Shown here one piece after another: positions 11,565-23,344 of a stretch of 64,000 bases of DNA. The notes under the pieces were generated by a model. It worked only from the letters and a program-made list of their open reading frames with translations, ran no database searches and was not told where the DNA came from. Location of the stretch: positions 1,120,980 to 1,184,979 of the forward strand of contig JAVSML010024599.1 in NCBI GenBank assembly GCA_038503035.1, given 5' to 3'. The DNA comes from Crocodylus rhombifer. Its lineage: Eukaryota; Chordata; Crocodylia; Crocodylidae. Made by a program: the position numbers and the translations under genes. Positions within the stretch are counted from its first letter, which is position 1. Each line of letters starts with the position of its first letter.

Positions 11565-12335
11565 AGCTTTTTCCATCAGGTATATTTTTCAGACCTTACA
11601 TTCTTTTAGCTCTTTTCTGAACACTTTCCAGATTTTCAGTATCCTTTTTGAAGTCTGGATACCAAAACTAGTCACAGTACTTAGTAGTGATAACCTGTAC
11701 TTAGATATTGTTTGCCCCACGTTTGATCATGTTTACCTTCCTATTTAAAGCTGTGTTGAGTAGGGCTATGCGAAGCTTTGGTTGCTGATTCGATTCAACG
11801 GAGATTTGACTCAATTTGGCAGCCAAATCTCTGAATCTGAATCTAATCAGGAGACCCTTTAATCTCTCAAAGTCTAATTGGAACCCTCTGAATTGATTTG
11901 AGGAGATTTGATGATTCAGACATAGACACAGATTTAAATGTTTTTTCTACATACCTCAGGGTACCAGGCGGCTCGTGAACGCTGTGATGGTGGGGTGGAC
12001 GGAGCATCTCACAGGAGTGCAGGAGGGCCCCCTGCATGCTTGGCAGCAGGCCTGGAAATGGACCAGAAATGCTTCTGGTACCTTGAGGTATGCAGAAAAA
12101 ACATTTAAAGCTGTGTCTATGGCCGAATCACTGATTCTCCAAATCAGCATCCAATCTTCAGATTCGGATTTTGCCGAATCGAATTGAGACAGTGATCTGA
12201 ATCAACAAATTAAATCACTGTCTCCTGAATTGGGGTGAATTCCAGTCAAATATGGCCTGCTTCACACACCCCTAGTGTTGAGTACTCATGTTCAGTTAGC
12301 AATCTGCCATGACAAACCCTTCTCATGGTTTTGGA
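11565..12335 (-). mobile_element. Decayed CR1-like LINE (-), split by a hAT element
   Basis: 11580-11760 contains the complement of CR1 RT-region DNA: 'cattcttttagctcttttct', 'ccagattttcagtatccttt' and 'tgaagtctggataccaaaac', in the order seen at 40.4-40.9 kb. After the hAT insertion, 12275-12335 ('gtgttgagtactcatgttca') continues the same region. Only a fragment; no readable ORF. Confidence 0.6.
11761..12274. mobile_element. Non-autonomous hAT transposon, 514 bp, 8-bp TSD
   Basis: Starts TAGGGCTATGCGAAGC; the complement of its end reads TAGGGGTGTGTGAAGC (13 of 16 identical). GTGTTGAG directly flanks both sides (11753-11760, 12275-12282), the 8-bp duplication that hAT transposases make. Subterminal regions are rich in GATTC/GAATC blocks. 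Near the centre, 11935-11966 and 12076-12107 form a 32-base inverted repeat with about two mismatches. No transposase frame; the 64-70 codon frames are shadows. Confidence 0.85.
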
Positions 12336-12430
12336 AGAATACTCCATCTTTACTTAAGCGAATCTGAGACTTTTGTAGAAATTTAGACAAATGGAATCTG
12401 CTCAAGTATGTAAATTGGCATGTCCTGCCA

Positions 12431-12674
12431 GCCTTGTCATGTGTATCAGTGGTGCAGCATGCATCAGCTCTGAGAAATGGAGGTGGTGCACTTTGAACTA
12501 CAACACATTTGATGTGCTGTAGTTCAAAGCATACCACCACCATTTTCTCAGCACTGAAGTTCACTGCTCCCCTGATGCACCTACTTTCAATGCAGTGCTG
12601 GGTGCTTTTAATTAGTATCATTCATTAATTAAAAGCTCCTCGTGCTGTGTTGGGACCACATATAAAAATGCCCC
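12431..12674. mobile_element. MITE family A, copy 5
   Basis: Has the family's central snap-back: ACTTTGAACTACA and TGTAGTTCAAAG flank a 15-base loop near 12510, bounded by 'ggaggtggtgc' and 'accaccaccattttc'. Right arm carries 'ttttaattag…taattaaaag', end reads ATATAAAAATGCCCC. Limits approximate. Confidence 0.5.
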
Positions 12675-13026
12675 ATATATAGTGCTAGACACTGCACAAA
12701 TGGAATCCATACTGTCCTTGCCTGAGCAACTAACTGCTTTTTGGAATGTTTTTGAGACTGCGATTATAGCATTTATGTCCATTTTATGGGAAACTAGTCC
12801 AGAAATTAACTCACAGCAAATCTTGTAAGGGGATATGCCAAAATGGAGAAGATTTACACGTAGTAAATTTAGTCATCCTTTTAGAAGATCATTGAAAATG
12901 TTTGCCCTAAGCAAAATTCATGAGGTACTTTGTAGTGAACTTGGTTATCATTAAATTATGAAATTATTCAGTTATGGAATAAATAACTTTTTGGGACAGA
13001 AATAGAAATGAAAGCCTGTATATACT
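12675..13026. other. No feature recognised; ends with LTR target site
   Basis: AT-rich. ATACT at 13022-13026 is the left copy of the LTR target duplication. Confidence 0.6.
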
Positions 13027-13157
13027 TGTCACGGAGTCACGTAAGTGCCCCGTGACTGTGAGTGATTGGCAGAGCCGCCAATCACCCGGGCAGCTCAGGT
13101 GCCGGTTACCAGGGTGACCAGGCGGGTCACATGGCCAGAACGGGGCAGGGCCGGGCC

Positions 13158-13165
13158 TTTATAAG
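13158..13165 (+). promoter_or_regulatory. TATA-like box of the solo LTR
   Basis: TTTATAAG sits about 130 bases inside the LTR, in GC-rich surroundings. Transcription would be expected to start 25-35 bases downstream. Activity is not shown by sequence alone. Confidence 0.5.
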
Positions 13166-13514
13166 CAGCTTAGGCCGGAGCCTGCCTAGCAGTTCCCTTC
13201 TGGCTGCCGCAGGAGCAGGAGCCCTGCGGCTGAGCTGAGTGGCCTGAGTTAGTGGTCGCAGCCTTACTACGCTAACCGGCTGCGATGATGCAGGGAACAA
13301 GAACGCCCTAAAGGGAGGTAGGCTTGAGAGCCTTGGTGGGGGCTTGTGTTTATGTTTGGAGCACGGGGACTCTGTGTGGTTTATGTTACAGCCGGGTGGC
13401 TTGAGCTTATGTTACAGTTTGATCCGGAGGACCAGGTGAGGCTGTAGGGGAGTGAGGAAGCCTCAGGGGAGCTCCCCAGCAGCCTGGGGGTTCCTGGTGC
13501 CCAGCTAGGGGATG

Positions 13515-13600
13515 GTGCCAGAGAGGCGCTATTGTTTGTGCCAGAGAGGCGCTATTGTTTGTGCCAGAGGGGCGCTATTGTTTGTGCCAGAGGGGCGCGG
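13515..13600 (+). repeat. 23-bp tandem repeat inside the LTR
   Basis: Units begin at 13515, 13538, 13561 and 13584, each starting GTGCCAGAG and running into GGCGCTATTGTTT; the fourth is cut short. Units 1 and 2 are identical; unit 3 differs by one base. A further diverged unit lies near 13686 (GTGCCAGAGGGGCACTATTG). Confidence 0.85.
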
Positions 13601-14356
13601 TTTGCGCCGGCGAGGCATGGCGAGAGGGGTCAGAGACCCTAGCCCATATAGGCAGTGTTTGCCCAGTGGGGGCAACAGCGGCCCAGTGCCAGAGGGGCAC
13701 TATTGTTTGAGCCAGAGAGGGCAAGGCCCCAGAGCGGGCCAAGAGAGAGCGCAAGGCGCACAGTGTTGGCCCCAGAGAGGGCAAGGCCCCAAGAGCGGGG
13801 CAGAGAAAGAGAGGGAGAGAGCAGGCGAGGAACGCTGGCAAGGCCGCCTGTAGTAGGGCGGCGGTAGCGAGCCAGGCCCAAGGGCGCCGGCCACAGGGTG
13901 CATAGTACTGAGCCAGGCCCAGGGGCGCCGGCAATAGCCGGACGCCGGCGAGACAGGCCCAGGGCTCAGGGAGCGGGCTGGAAGATAGGAGCCCAGCCCG
14001 AGGGGGCGCCAGGTGGGCGAGGAGCCCAGGGTGCCCGAGAGAGAGAGAGGGCACCAGAGGGGCGAGGGACTGTACAACATCCCACGGAACAGCTGCGAGG
14101 CTTGGGGCATGCTGAAGGGGAGGTTGGAGGCACGCGTAGCCCTTAAGGCGGGGCGCATAGAGATACCCTATTTCGGAGTAGGGGCAGGAACATCAGTACC
14201 GTCAACTAGGGGAACAGAGGCAGCCTCCCATACAACTTATTTGTCATCAAAGTCATGGCGGGCGAGATTCTGAGGGTGCTGAGTCCACCCTAACGTGACG
14301 GTAGGGGGTGCTAGGGAGTTCACGGCCGCTCCTAGGCCCCACTCCCTCACAATACT

Positions 14357-16178
14357 ACCTTCTCTGTTTCAACTCCGTTCTTGGAAGACCATCTCTAGGG
14401 ATAGGTGAATAGCTCGTTCTCCATGTACAACCTTTCTGCTGAGACCTATCATCAAGAGCATGTAGATATAAGAGCTGAATTGGGATTCAGTAGCATAAAT
14501 TACATAAAGGAAGTCACCAGGCATTTCTACAGTGAGCCTGACTATACGATTTTCAATCAAGCAAGTCAACTCTGCACTCTCTCACAGTAATAGCAACTTG
14601 CCTCTTCTGTTACAGATGGAAAAAAAAAATCAAAAGAAAATAAATTTTTCCAACTCTTGTGACAGGTGATGGATTGGCATGTGGCCTCCTGTAATTAGGA
14701 AATTGCTTCATATTTAGTCTAGTCTCAAATGCAATTATATCTCTGGTATATGCTGGTAAACTTTATTCCCCAAAGAAGTTTTCTTGCTATACCAGAGCTG
14801 ACATGAACCTATCAAGCTTGTGACCTCCTTCTATTTGTTTGCAGTGACATTCAGCCATGAGGAAGCCAATTGATTAAACTTATACCTTTTAAACATCAGA
14901 GCTGTGAACACAGGGGAATTTTTCCACACACTAAGAAGGGAATGTAGAGCTTTTAATGTATATTACTTGGTGAAATGGCATTCTTCCTGTGTAGTTCTGA
15001 CTTCTTCAGGGCAGTCACTGAGGGCATATTTTGGTCCAAGTTCCATATGTACAGCTGTATGTATGCGTGCATATGCACCATTGTACACAAATATTTCCAA
15101 GTCAAGTCATCAAGCTTAAGCACATCTGTAGCAACTAGCAAGGCTACAAACTAACCTCTTGCATATGCAGCTGCCTTATTTGCAAGCACACAGCTGCAAT
15201 AATTGCATGTTTTTTATGTGATGAAATATACTTTGGATACTCTAATTTTTTAATTAGTTGGGTGCTTTCCTTCTCTAGTCACTGAAACTATAACTAGAAT
15301 AACTATAACTATTTCCTTCTGTACTTTGACCATAAACTCATAACATTTCAACTGGTTAGAATTCTCCTTGCAAAATGAACTCAGATCTTTCAGATGTAAA
15401 AGGGAAAGAAAGAACAATAAAGGTGACTTTCCCCCCTGTATGTAATTTGAGGGAGTGGAAAGCCTGTACACTGGGGATCATAAAAACAATACATGTAAGG
15501 CCAGTCAGAAATATATATACAGTATTCTACCAATTTTACATAGCAATTTGCACACTTCCATGTGTGCCAAAATTCCAGCCAGAAGCCTTGTATGCACACA
15601 TCAGGATGCTAGTAAATTACACTGAGAGCAATCAGATAACGTTGCTAATATGACTCACTTCAGTGCAATTTCTTTGCTCCTCCCTGTATGATTAATTACA
15701 ACTAAATTGATGTTGCCAGCAATGATTAATTTTACAAGTTCAGATGCAGAGTAAATGAGCTAAGCAAAACTGAGCTGGCATTGCCACATATTTAAAAAGT
15801 CTGCACAAAAGATCACAATTTAAACCCATTATCAGTTACTTCATTTGCATGAATAGTGGCTAGAATGGTTTCTAAAGAAATGTTTTATTATTTTTTTGTC
15901 AATGTATCCTTGGTCCTGTTTAACTTGAGGATTAGTCTTGATCAGATCGATCAAATAGCTGAAATTGCTCATTGAAATAAGTGCTTGAAAAAATGAAGAT
16001 ATTGCGCTTACTTGGCCTATAATGGAAAAAGTTAACTAATATCCAGTAACAGAAAAAGTGTAGCTTTATTATATTCTAGTGGGAATTAATACCTGTTTCA
16101 TGATTTTATACTGCTGCTCATCATTGTAGTATATGAACACCTTCCCTGTAAAATCAATAGCAAAAGCAGAGTCTCTAC
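14357..16178. other. No gene; possible conserved non-coding block at 15676-15865
   Basis: Short frames only (up to 92 codons, 15375-15653) without recognisable content. 15676-15865 is free of repeats I know and has clustered homeodomain-type cores (ATTAATTAC, GATTAATTT) and an ATTTGCAT octamer; see findings. Confidence 0.45.
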
Positions 16179-16285
16179 GGCTGGGTACAAACATTAGAAT
16201 TGTACCACTATAAGTGATTGGAAACCGGTTTATACCCATAACAGAACAGAAGTTCAGCACACAGACTGGTTTTAAAATAACGAAA
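16179..16285. mobile_element. MITE family E, uninterrupted relative of the CR1 target
   Basis: 'acaaacattag…aagtgattggaaaccggttt' and 'cataacagaacagaagttca' line up with the two halves flanking the CR1 at 35.5-37.8 kb ('acagacattat…aagtgatcagaagctggctt' and 'gtaacagaacagatgttcag'). This copy runs straight through the point where the other copy is split. Outer limits uncertain. Confidence 0.6.
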
Positions 16286-17475
16286 CATGGTCTAAGACTT
16301 GCGCCCCACCCAACCAAAGGGCAAATGTTCGTTCTCCTTGCTACTTAACTAAATTATGCCACTTACAGAAAACAATGTAACTTAGATCAATTCTGTTTTG
16401 GGCTTTTTGGATGACTGTATGTAGCCTAATAGACTTTGGAGTCTCTGGCATTTGCCTCTCTTCAGGGGAAAAACTCTATCTGGAATCCAGTTTTTTTGTT
16501 TAAATCCTCTTCTTTTGTGGGCTTGAGTGTGCACATACAGGGTAAAAGAAGGTTACGATGTTGTGAGTGGTGATTCTGTGGAAAATCTAAACCTGTATCT
16601 CCCATATTAGAGGTGAATGTCCTGACCATTGAGCTTATTGGCTATTCTGAGATTGACAGGTTTATTCTTTCCTTTTGGCTATTCATTTATATACATAATA
16701 CATATATAAACTTTGAAATATTTCTTTTTTTTTGTCTCAGGCAAAATTGTTTAACTTCTGTTTTGTGGGAAAGAAAAAGCATTTTCTTCTCAGCTGTAAG
16801 CCTAAATAAAGCCAAGCAGGATGTAAACATTGTTTTTGGTAAATTTTTTGGCACTTAATATAGTCACCAATCTCCTTTTCTCATGCAAAGGCAGTTCATT
16901 GAATGTGAATCTTTCTGCTGATAACCATGGTTTTTATGGAACAGCTACCTATTTAGAGATACACCTGAAATAATTATCTTTTAAAGAGAAATTTAAAAAA
17001 AAATCTAACTTGGAGGTTGTCACATATTGAAGGTCAGAGCAGGAAGATGTTAGAAGAATACATCATTTTAAATGGATCTTTGCTTCACTCTTACATTATT
17101 GTTAATGATTTATATGACCCACAGTAACCTCAGTGACTCCCAGTGGATATTTCTTTTTTGTGGCCAGCCAATGTTGTTAGTGTATTTTTCATGTTCTAAT
17201 ATCGTCAGCCCATGGGATAATTTCTGCAATAACTTTCATTCTTGAAACCAGTGGAATTGCACAGATTTTGACTGTAAGTCTCTGAGGATGTTTTGGACAT
17301 TGTCAACAAGCATGACCTACACCATACCTTTTAAGTTCTCCTTTGTTTTCTCCCAAGCAACATAAAGTTGGCAACCTTTTGAGCAATGATTACATTTAAT
17401 CTGAGTAATATCTGATTTCTAAATAATAGAGTACATGATTTTACTGAAAGAAACAGAAAGTGATGCTACCAGGCA
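16286..17475. other. No feature recognised
   Basis: AT-rich; an 81-codon frame at 16613-16858 looks like low-complexity chance sequence. Confidence 0.5.
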
Positions 17476-17745
17476 GGGCACATCTACACATCACTCTACC
17501 TCGCCATAGTAACACACTACACCATCGTAGAATGTGCTATGACAACATAGCAATCACATGAGGCTACACTTGACCAGCAGCTACTTTACCATAGCAGTGC
17601 GCTCTCCTGTTTTAGTGTACTGCTGTGGTGTAGTAGTGGCTAAAACTATGGGCGGTTACAGCACCATGTTTTAGTACTTCCAGAAGGAAGTACTAAAGCA
17701 TGACACAGTAACAATGTCACCATAGGGCAACGTGTAGATGCATCC
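17476..17745. mobile_element. MITE family C, copy 1
   Basis: Starts GGGCACATCTACAC; the complement of its end reads GGATGCATCTACAC (12 of 14). Inside, TTTTAGTACTTCC (17669-17681) and GGAAGTACTAAAG (17686-17698) form a tight hairpin shared with the 47.5-kb copy. Several 'ccatagtaac/gtgctatg' pairs add inverted character. No ORF. Confidence 0.65.
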
Positions 17746-18966
17746 ACAGAGTAGAAAACTTAGTCCATGCTAGGAACATTAGAAAGCCTGAAATTACTAA
17801 GTCCTCCTCCTTGTGAATGACTTGTGTTCTGGAAGTAAGAAACTTTTTTAGGGACACTGATCTCCTGATACTAGTCTCTTCTTTTTCTGATTTTTAACAT
17901 AATATTACCAAAAATAGTCAATCTTTTCTGTATTACACAAGATTGAATTACATTAACGTCAAGGATTAGTAGAAAGCCAGTGAGAAGCTAGATGAATTGA
18001 AGAACATCTGGTGATACGAACGCTGAGAGATCAAGAAAATATTTCAGGCACTTGAACATAAATGCGGAAGAGCATCTTGAGTATTTTCCTTGACATGTTT
18101 CCATGCACAGTGAATGCTAAATAAAACTATGAACCATTAGATCAAGAACTGCTGAAATTTGTGTCCTATGTATGGAGTCTGAATGGGAATATTGTGAATT
18201 AGTCCAGAGGAATTGCAAAGGCCATCTGTGCAGCCACTTTACATGTAAGACACAGCTTAAGGGACAAAGTAATGGTCTTTGCTCACTATACCCTCCCTTT
18301 TGTTTGTGAACTACTGAGCACATCACAGCACATGCTAAACTATCTTCTAAAAAGTAAATATCCCCCTTCCTACACAGAAGACAGTCATGAAGCCTTTGGC
18401 AATAGCCTGCAAACAGCTGCGAAGCTGTCCTTGTGTAAGCTGTCTGCAACTGGAACCTATGCAGATGGGCTTTGGCATTTCCTGAGCATTTTGAGCTTTC
18501 TGTACCTGAATCAGCGAGGTCAGGGTTTCAGGCTAATATAGAATTCTATCTGAAATGTCATCTGGATATAGTGCATAAGTTCAATGTGAGTGACCAGGTG
18601 CTTTAGGCTTCACCGAACAGCAGTAAGAGATATTTCATATATGAATACTTTTCATTGATATGTCACTTCCAATAACTGAAGGTCTGGGAGGGTACCATGA
18701 AGAAGAATGCAGGTGGCAGTTGCCTTTGGAGTATGTAGATGGCTTCAGTTCAGTTTCTGTTTTGTAGGTGTTCACTTCATACACAAGTCTCCCATCACCG
18801 CCATCGTCAAAAGCAGTAAGTGGAAACATACAAAAGTTTAAGATTTATTTAAGAAATAAATATGCCTTCTCCTATGTGACATTAGAGTTGATGTACAAGT
18901 GTTGGGTGTAATAGTGTTCTGATACATAAGTATGTGGATAGTAGAAACTTATTTCTTGAATGCAGT
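17746..18966. other. No feature recognised
   Basis: Frames at 18117-18449 (minus, 110 codons) and 18272-18541 (plus, 89 codons) overlap on opposite strands; neither resembles a protein family, and no splice or start context favours either. Confidence 0.5.
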
Positions 18967-19188
18967 CAGGCTTAATACCAGGAAAAACTCCTTCACAGTC
19001 AGGGTGACCAGACTGTGGAATAAACTTCCAGAGGTGGTGCAGTCACCTAGCCTGGAGGTTTTCAAGAGGAGACTAGACAGTCACCTTGCTGGGGTCCCTA
19101 ATCCCAGTTGTCTTCCTTCCTAGAGCAGGGGGACTGGACCCAATAATCTGTAAGGTCCCTTCTAGCTCCTACCAATCTATGAATCTAT
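18967..19188 (+). mobile_element. CR1 3' end, 5'-truncated
   Basis: The frame starting at 18932 reads VRLNTRKNSFTVRVTRLWNK, then LPEVVQSPSLEVFKRRLD and the HLAG end. This is the terminal domain of the CR1 ORF2 protein, parallel to [20 protein letters not shown] in the 35.5-kb copy. It is followed by the CR1 3' untranslated region ('aggtcccttctagctcc') and the tandem terminal motif 'aatctatgaatctatg'. The ORF2 remnant stays open here, so this copy is moderately young. Confidence 0.85.
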
Positions 19189-19871
19189 GTGACCTAGGTT
19201 AGCATAACTACTCCTAGAATGGGATAGGGTACACCAAGGGCTACTGTACCATTTTGCAAATCTGAGAGTTCAGTTCTAAGACCTGTCAATCTGGCACTTT
19301 TCAAATGTATTAAATCCTATTCAAAATATGAAAAGAAGCATGATATTTCTCCTATGATGCAGCAAAGTTCAAGCAGAGACAAATGAACAAATGGTCCACA
19401 TTTCAGCAGGAAGCATGCACCACTATACTTTTCTTGTGAGCATGAGAAAGTTTGGAACATGCTGGAGTTACAAACGATAAATTTTCTCTTAACACACGTT
19501 GGTGTGACGAGGTGCTCCATAAATCAGTGAAAAATACAGAATTTATTCAATAGAATAATACTGCAGCAGAGTTACTGAGCTGGGTGAGCAAACATTGAAG
19601 ATATAGTGGCTCTCCACAGATGAAAGAGATTTTCTACCTCAGAAAATAATTCTGAGAGAACATTCAAAGTTATATCTTCTCTTTCTACACCTAGGAGAGG
19701 GAAAATGTCCACAACAGCAACAATGACAGCAGAAGGGGGGCTTCCTCTATATTTTTCCAGTAATTAATTGTTGTTATTTTTAATCACTATCTGTTTATGG
19801 GGTTATTGCAGGGGATATATCTATCTCTGCTAGCCCTTCAATAAGAAAACTGTAAATACTAAAATTCATAG
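19189..19871. other. No feature recognised
   Basis: AT-rich spacer; one 67-codon minus-strand frame (19317-19520) with no recognisable content. Confidence 0.5.
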
Positions 19872-20645
19872 TACAGGTTTCCCTTGATTTATGCTGTACA
19901 TGTGTTCCCAGAGAACAGCACATAAATTGAATTTGCATAAAGTGAACACACTTTACAGTGTAACAAATAGGGATAGGTTCCCATGGCAGTGAGGGAGGGA
20001 GTGAGGCTGGGATAGGGAAGAGGTGGGGGAGGGGTGCCACTCTCAGTGCTGCACAAGGCAGCAAAGCAGAGAGAACAAAGTGGCACTCACCCCAGCCCCA
20101 GCTGCAGCGGCCCTGGGAGTGGCCAGCACCAGCTACCTGAAGCCACTTGACTGCACTGTGCTCTGCCTGTCTCCACTCACCTCTGCTTCTGGGCTACACC
20201 ATGCCTTGGTGCAGGCAGCTGGTGTCGGCTACTCCTGGGGCCACTGCAGCCAGGACTGGGCTCTGCTTGTCTGCACTCACCCCAGCCTGTGCTGGACTGG
20301 CCCAGGAGCAGCTGACACCAGCTGCCTGCACCACAGCATGGCAGCCCAGGAGCTGGGGTGAGCTGAGGCGCAGGAGACAGGCAGAGCACTGTGCAGTCCG
20401 GCAGCTTCAGGCAGTTGGTGCTGGCCGCTCCCAGGGCTGCTGCAGCTGGGGCTGGGGTAAATGGGGCCACGGCCCTTTCTCCTCCTCCCACAGACGTACC
20501 AGCTGGGGGGAGGGGGGGGAGTACCTATGCTGATTGCATAAGAGCAAATTTACCTCGCATTTAATGAATTATAGGTCTAAATAAGCTCATCGCATAAGAG
20601 TGAATTCACATATAAAGAACCCACATAAATCAAGGGAAACCTGTA
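19872..20645. mobile_element. Tigger/pogo-like non-autonomous element, 23-bp perfect inverted ends
   Basis: 19871-19893 and 20624-20646 are exact reverse complements. Reading TA|CAGGTTTCCC…GGGAAACCTG|TA gives a TA target duplication and CAGG-type ends as in Tigger/pogo elements. Subterminal 'cataaattgaatttgcataa' recurs inverted and diverged near 20530-20620. The core (about 20030-20530) is GC-rich, with its own long inverted arms at about 20085-20175 and 20365-20460. No transposase; the 89-128 codon frames on both strands are composition shadows. Confidence 0.8.
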
Positions 20646-23344
20646 CAAGTATCTTGTCTCATCCTAAAAGAAAAATCAGCACACTTTGACTGAGCTCCTC
20701 CAGTACCATTAATTGTGTTTGTATAATTACTTTTGTCAGCCAACCCAATAAAGTGCGCACCAAACAGATGAAAGGTCTTTTTCAAATAGCCTGCCTCCTA
20801 ATTAATCTAAAGCCCAAGAACACAAATGTAATCTCTCACCAGATTTGACCACTGAGCCTCCCATTCTAATGTATGGTATAATTGTTTTCATTCAGTATCT
20901 TCTGCATCCATAAGTTGGTTGAAAGAGCTTTATCATTTCTTAGTTCACATGATTCAAAAACCATATCATCACAAATCATACAAGGGTTCTATGTAAGCTT
21001 TCATGGACACTCTATCCTGAAATTGAATGTCATTGAAATCTGATATGTAATTTATTCATGGTATTACAATGTAGTAAGCTAAAGAGTACTCCATATAATT
21101 CAGAAAACTTTTACTGACCCCATACAAGAACATTAATGCCCTAATAATTCTAGTTTGTGATATGTTCATTGTTTTTAGTGGCAAAAATCAACTGAGCTTT
21201 TAGTCGATCTGATTGTAGCTGATTATATTCTCCCTGTTGTAGCAGCAGTATGGATATTTCAAGAAATGATTATAGTAAAACTCCATTATTTTATGCTTTG
21301 TTTCTTTTAAAAATGTTTTTTGGTAAATATTTCAAAAGTTACCTGAATAGAAACAGTGAGCTATAAAACCAACTGGATTATTCTTACTGCCAGAACTTGT
21401 TCAGGCTAAACAAACTGCAACATATACACCATGTAAGGAGGAGGCTTATCTGTAGTGGTTTCTTCAAAGAGAATAAATTGGGAGGGAAAGGGGGTTGGCT
21501 TTTATTTTTATTAGTTGCTTAGAAAATGTCTTTAAAAATAGGCAACGTCCCACTTCACATTACTTCATGGGCAACATCCCACTGCATATGTAGAGTCTTA
21601 CTTCATAGACTCTAATATTACTTTTTCTGACCTTGCAGCTATCTTACATGCCTTTTTAATAAATCGGTATAATTTTCTTGTGTACAGCTCTACCTACATA
21701 TAAATTAAAGTATATATAATAGGTTATAGCAATGTAAATATCTATAGTACTGTACTTAATTTGAGTTTCCAGACAAATAAGGAGTTCTTGCCCTCATGCA
21801 AATCTAAAGAGATGAAGCTTGGGTGTGGCTTCTGATTAGAGAAAATATTACCAAGATTATAGTTTTACTAGGATTAAATACTATTCATGAATTGACGTCA
21901 AATTCAGCAACTGTTTTTGACTAAAAATGTTGAAACATTTTATTTTTTCTTTTGAAATGAAGTGTTTCCTTTCAAAATGGCATTTTTCACTTTTAAATTG
22001 ACCTAAATTTGAAAAAGGAGAAGCATTAATGCAACAATTTTAAGCTAAAGATTTAGTTAATGCAAAGATTAATTAAAAGATTTCATTTTTTTTAAGAAAT
22101 ATTTTTGATCTAACATGAAATAAAATATATTTCACCTTAAACTGAATGTGTTTCAGATCAACTTTACTCATTTGTTTTTGTTGTGGGAGATGGTGTGTGA
22201 GGTTTCTTGAAGTGAAAAATGAAAATTTTCCTTTTTGGCATTACCTGACCCAGACTTTTGACTTGGCCATCAACATGTTATATCTTTTATTCATAGAAGT
22301 GGGATTGGCAGATGTTTGCAAACATTAAAAAAAAAAAAAGTACATGAATGTTAGGTAACAAGTTGGGAATGAAACACACGCCTCTAGCTTACACTGGAAA
22401 CAGAAGATTTGTGCTTATATTGATAGGTAGATACTTGAGGAAGGGAACTTGATGCCAGAAAGCTTGTCCAACAGCATTCCCAGGTATACAGTTGGTCCAA
22501 AATAAAAGATATCACAAAAAAGTCTTGCTTCCCTTAGATTGATAGGAGCTCATATCTGAAATATGCTGAGGGCTGTAACTTTCTTCCTTAAACATGGGCA
22601 ACATATTCTAAATTTCCAAAGCTGAACTATTTTTTTCACTGTTTGTAATTGTAGCAGATCTGCTTTTATTTACTTGGTGACATCTGCCCTTTAATCCTTT
22701 TCTGAAGCTATCAAACCTTTTATTTTATTGATAGATTATGTTTTTTGAGGGCAGTGTTTTTGCAGATACTACTTGCATTGAGTCATGCTCTTATTTTAGA
22801 TACATGGGTGTCAGCTCATTAAGACCCTAACAGGTTTTGAAATTCACAGACTAAATTATCCAAAAAATATTACTCCCCTAGCTCTGCCAGTGAGCACATG
22901 AGGGAAATATTGTTACTATATTCCCATCTTACAACTTAAAAAACAGAAGGAAAAGAGCCTGGTTAAGAGCCTGTTTTAAATGTCATTGAAGTCAATGGAA
23001 GCCCTTTCATGGATCAGGATCAGGTCCTTAAGTTATCTCTGTGGACCCCAAGAGTTTAGGATTTGAGGCTATAAATAGATGTTGAATTTGTGCTGGGTGG
23101 AAGCTCTCAGGATTTTACAGGCCACTGCCCCACTTCAAGTCTCTCTGAAGTATACAGGATAAAATGCACTAAGGCTTTTTCCATGCCATAGTCATGTGTA
23201 CTTGAGGTTATTGCACGTTTCCCTCAGTCAGGCTGCAATGCTGTTTGGAAAAATGATGTGTGTATGTGATTGTGCTGCACCTGTTTTGATCCAGGTCAAG
23301 CCCCAGCACAAGCAGCCCCACATAAATGAGACATCTACTTACAG
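20646..23344. other. No gene or clear repeat
   Basis: AT-rich, with an A13 run near 22327. The 60-70 codon frames at 22146 and 23196 are not recognisable. This is the longest featureless stretch in the first half of the window. Confidence 0.5.

Larger units (their letters stand above)
13027..14351 (+). mobile_element. Solo LTR, 1,325 bp, with 5-bp target duplication
   Basis: Begins TGTCACGGAG and ends CTCCCTCACA, the TG…CA form with a short imperfect terminal inverted repeat. ATACT lies immediately on both sides (13022-13026 and 14352-14356). A TATA-like TTTATAAG at 13158-13165 followed by a GC-rich leader gives the + orientation. A 23-bp tandem repeat lies at 13515. No gag or pol is adjacent on either side, so this is a solo LTR left by recombination between the two LTRs of a provirus or Gypsy-type element. 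A 5-bp duplication fits Gypsy and several endogenous retrovirus groups; I cannot choose between them. The region is far richer in G+C than its flanks, so the overlapping 80-159 codon frames on both strands are composition artefacts. Confidence 0.8.

Noticed and set aside
13512..14273. Overlapping long frames on both strands (up to 159 codons)
   Set aside because: They lie inside the GC-rich solo LTR, occur in several frames at once and are Pro/Arg/Gly/Ala-rich, as expected from base composition alone.
20023..20533. Frames of 104-128 codons
   Set aside because: They lie in the GC-rich core of a Tigger-like MITE, on both strands, without any protein-family resemblance.
22984..23006. 'cattgaagtcaatgg' palindrome, also part-matched near 43637
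   Set aside because: A short self-complementary motif; too little sequence to define a repeat.
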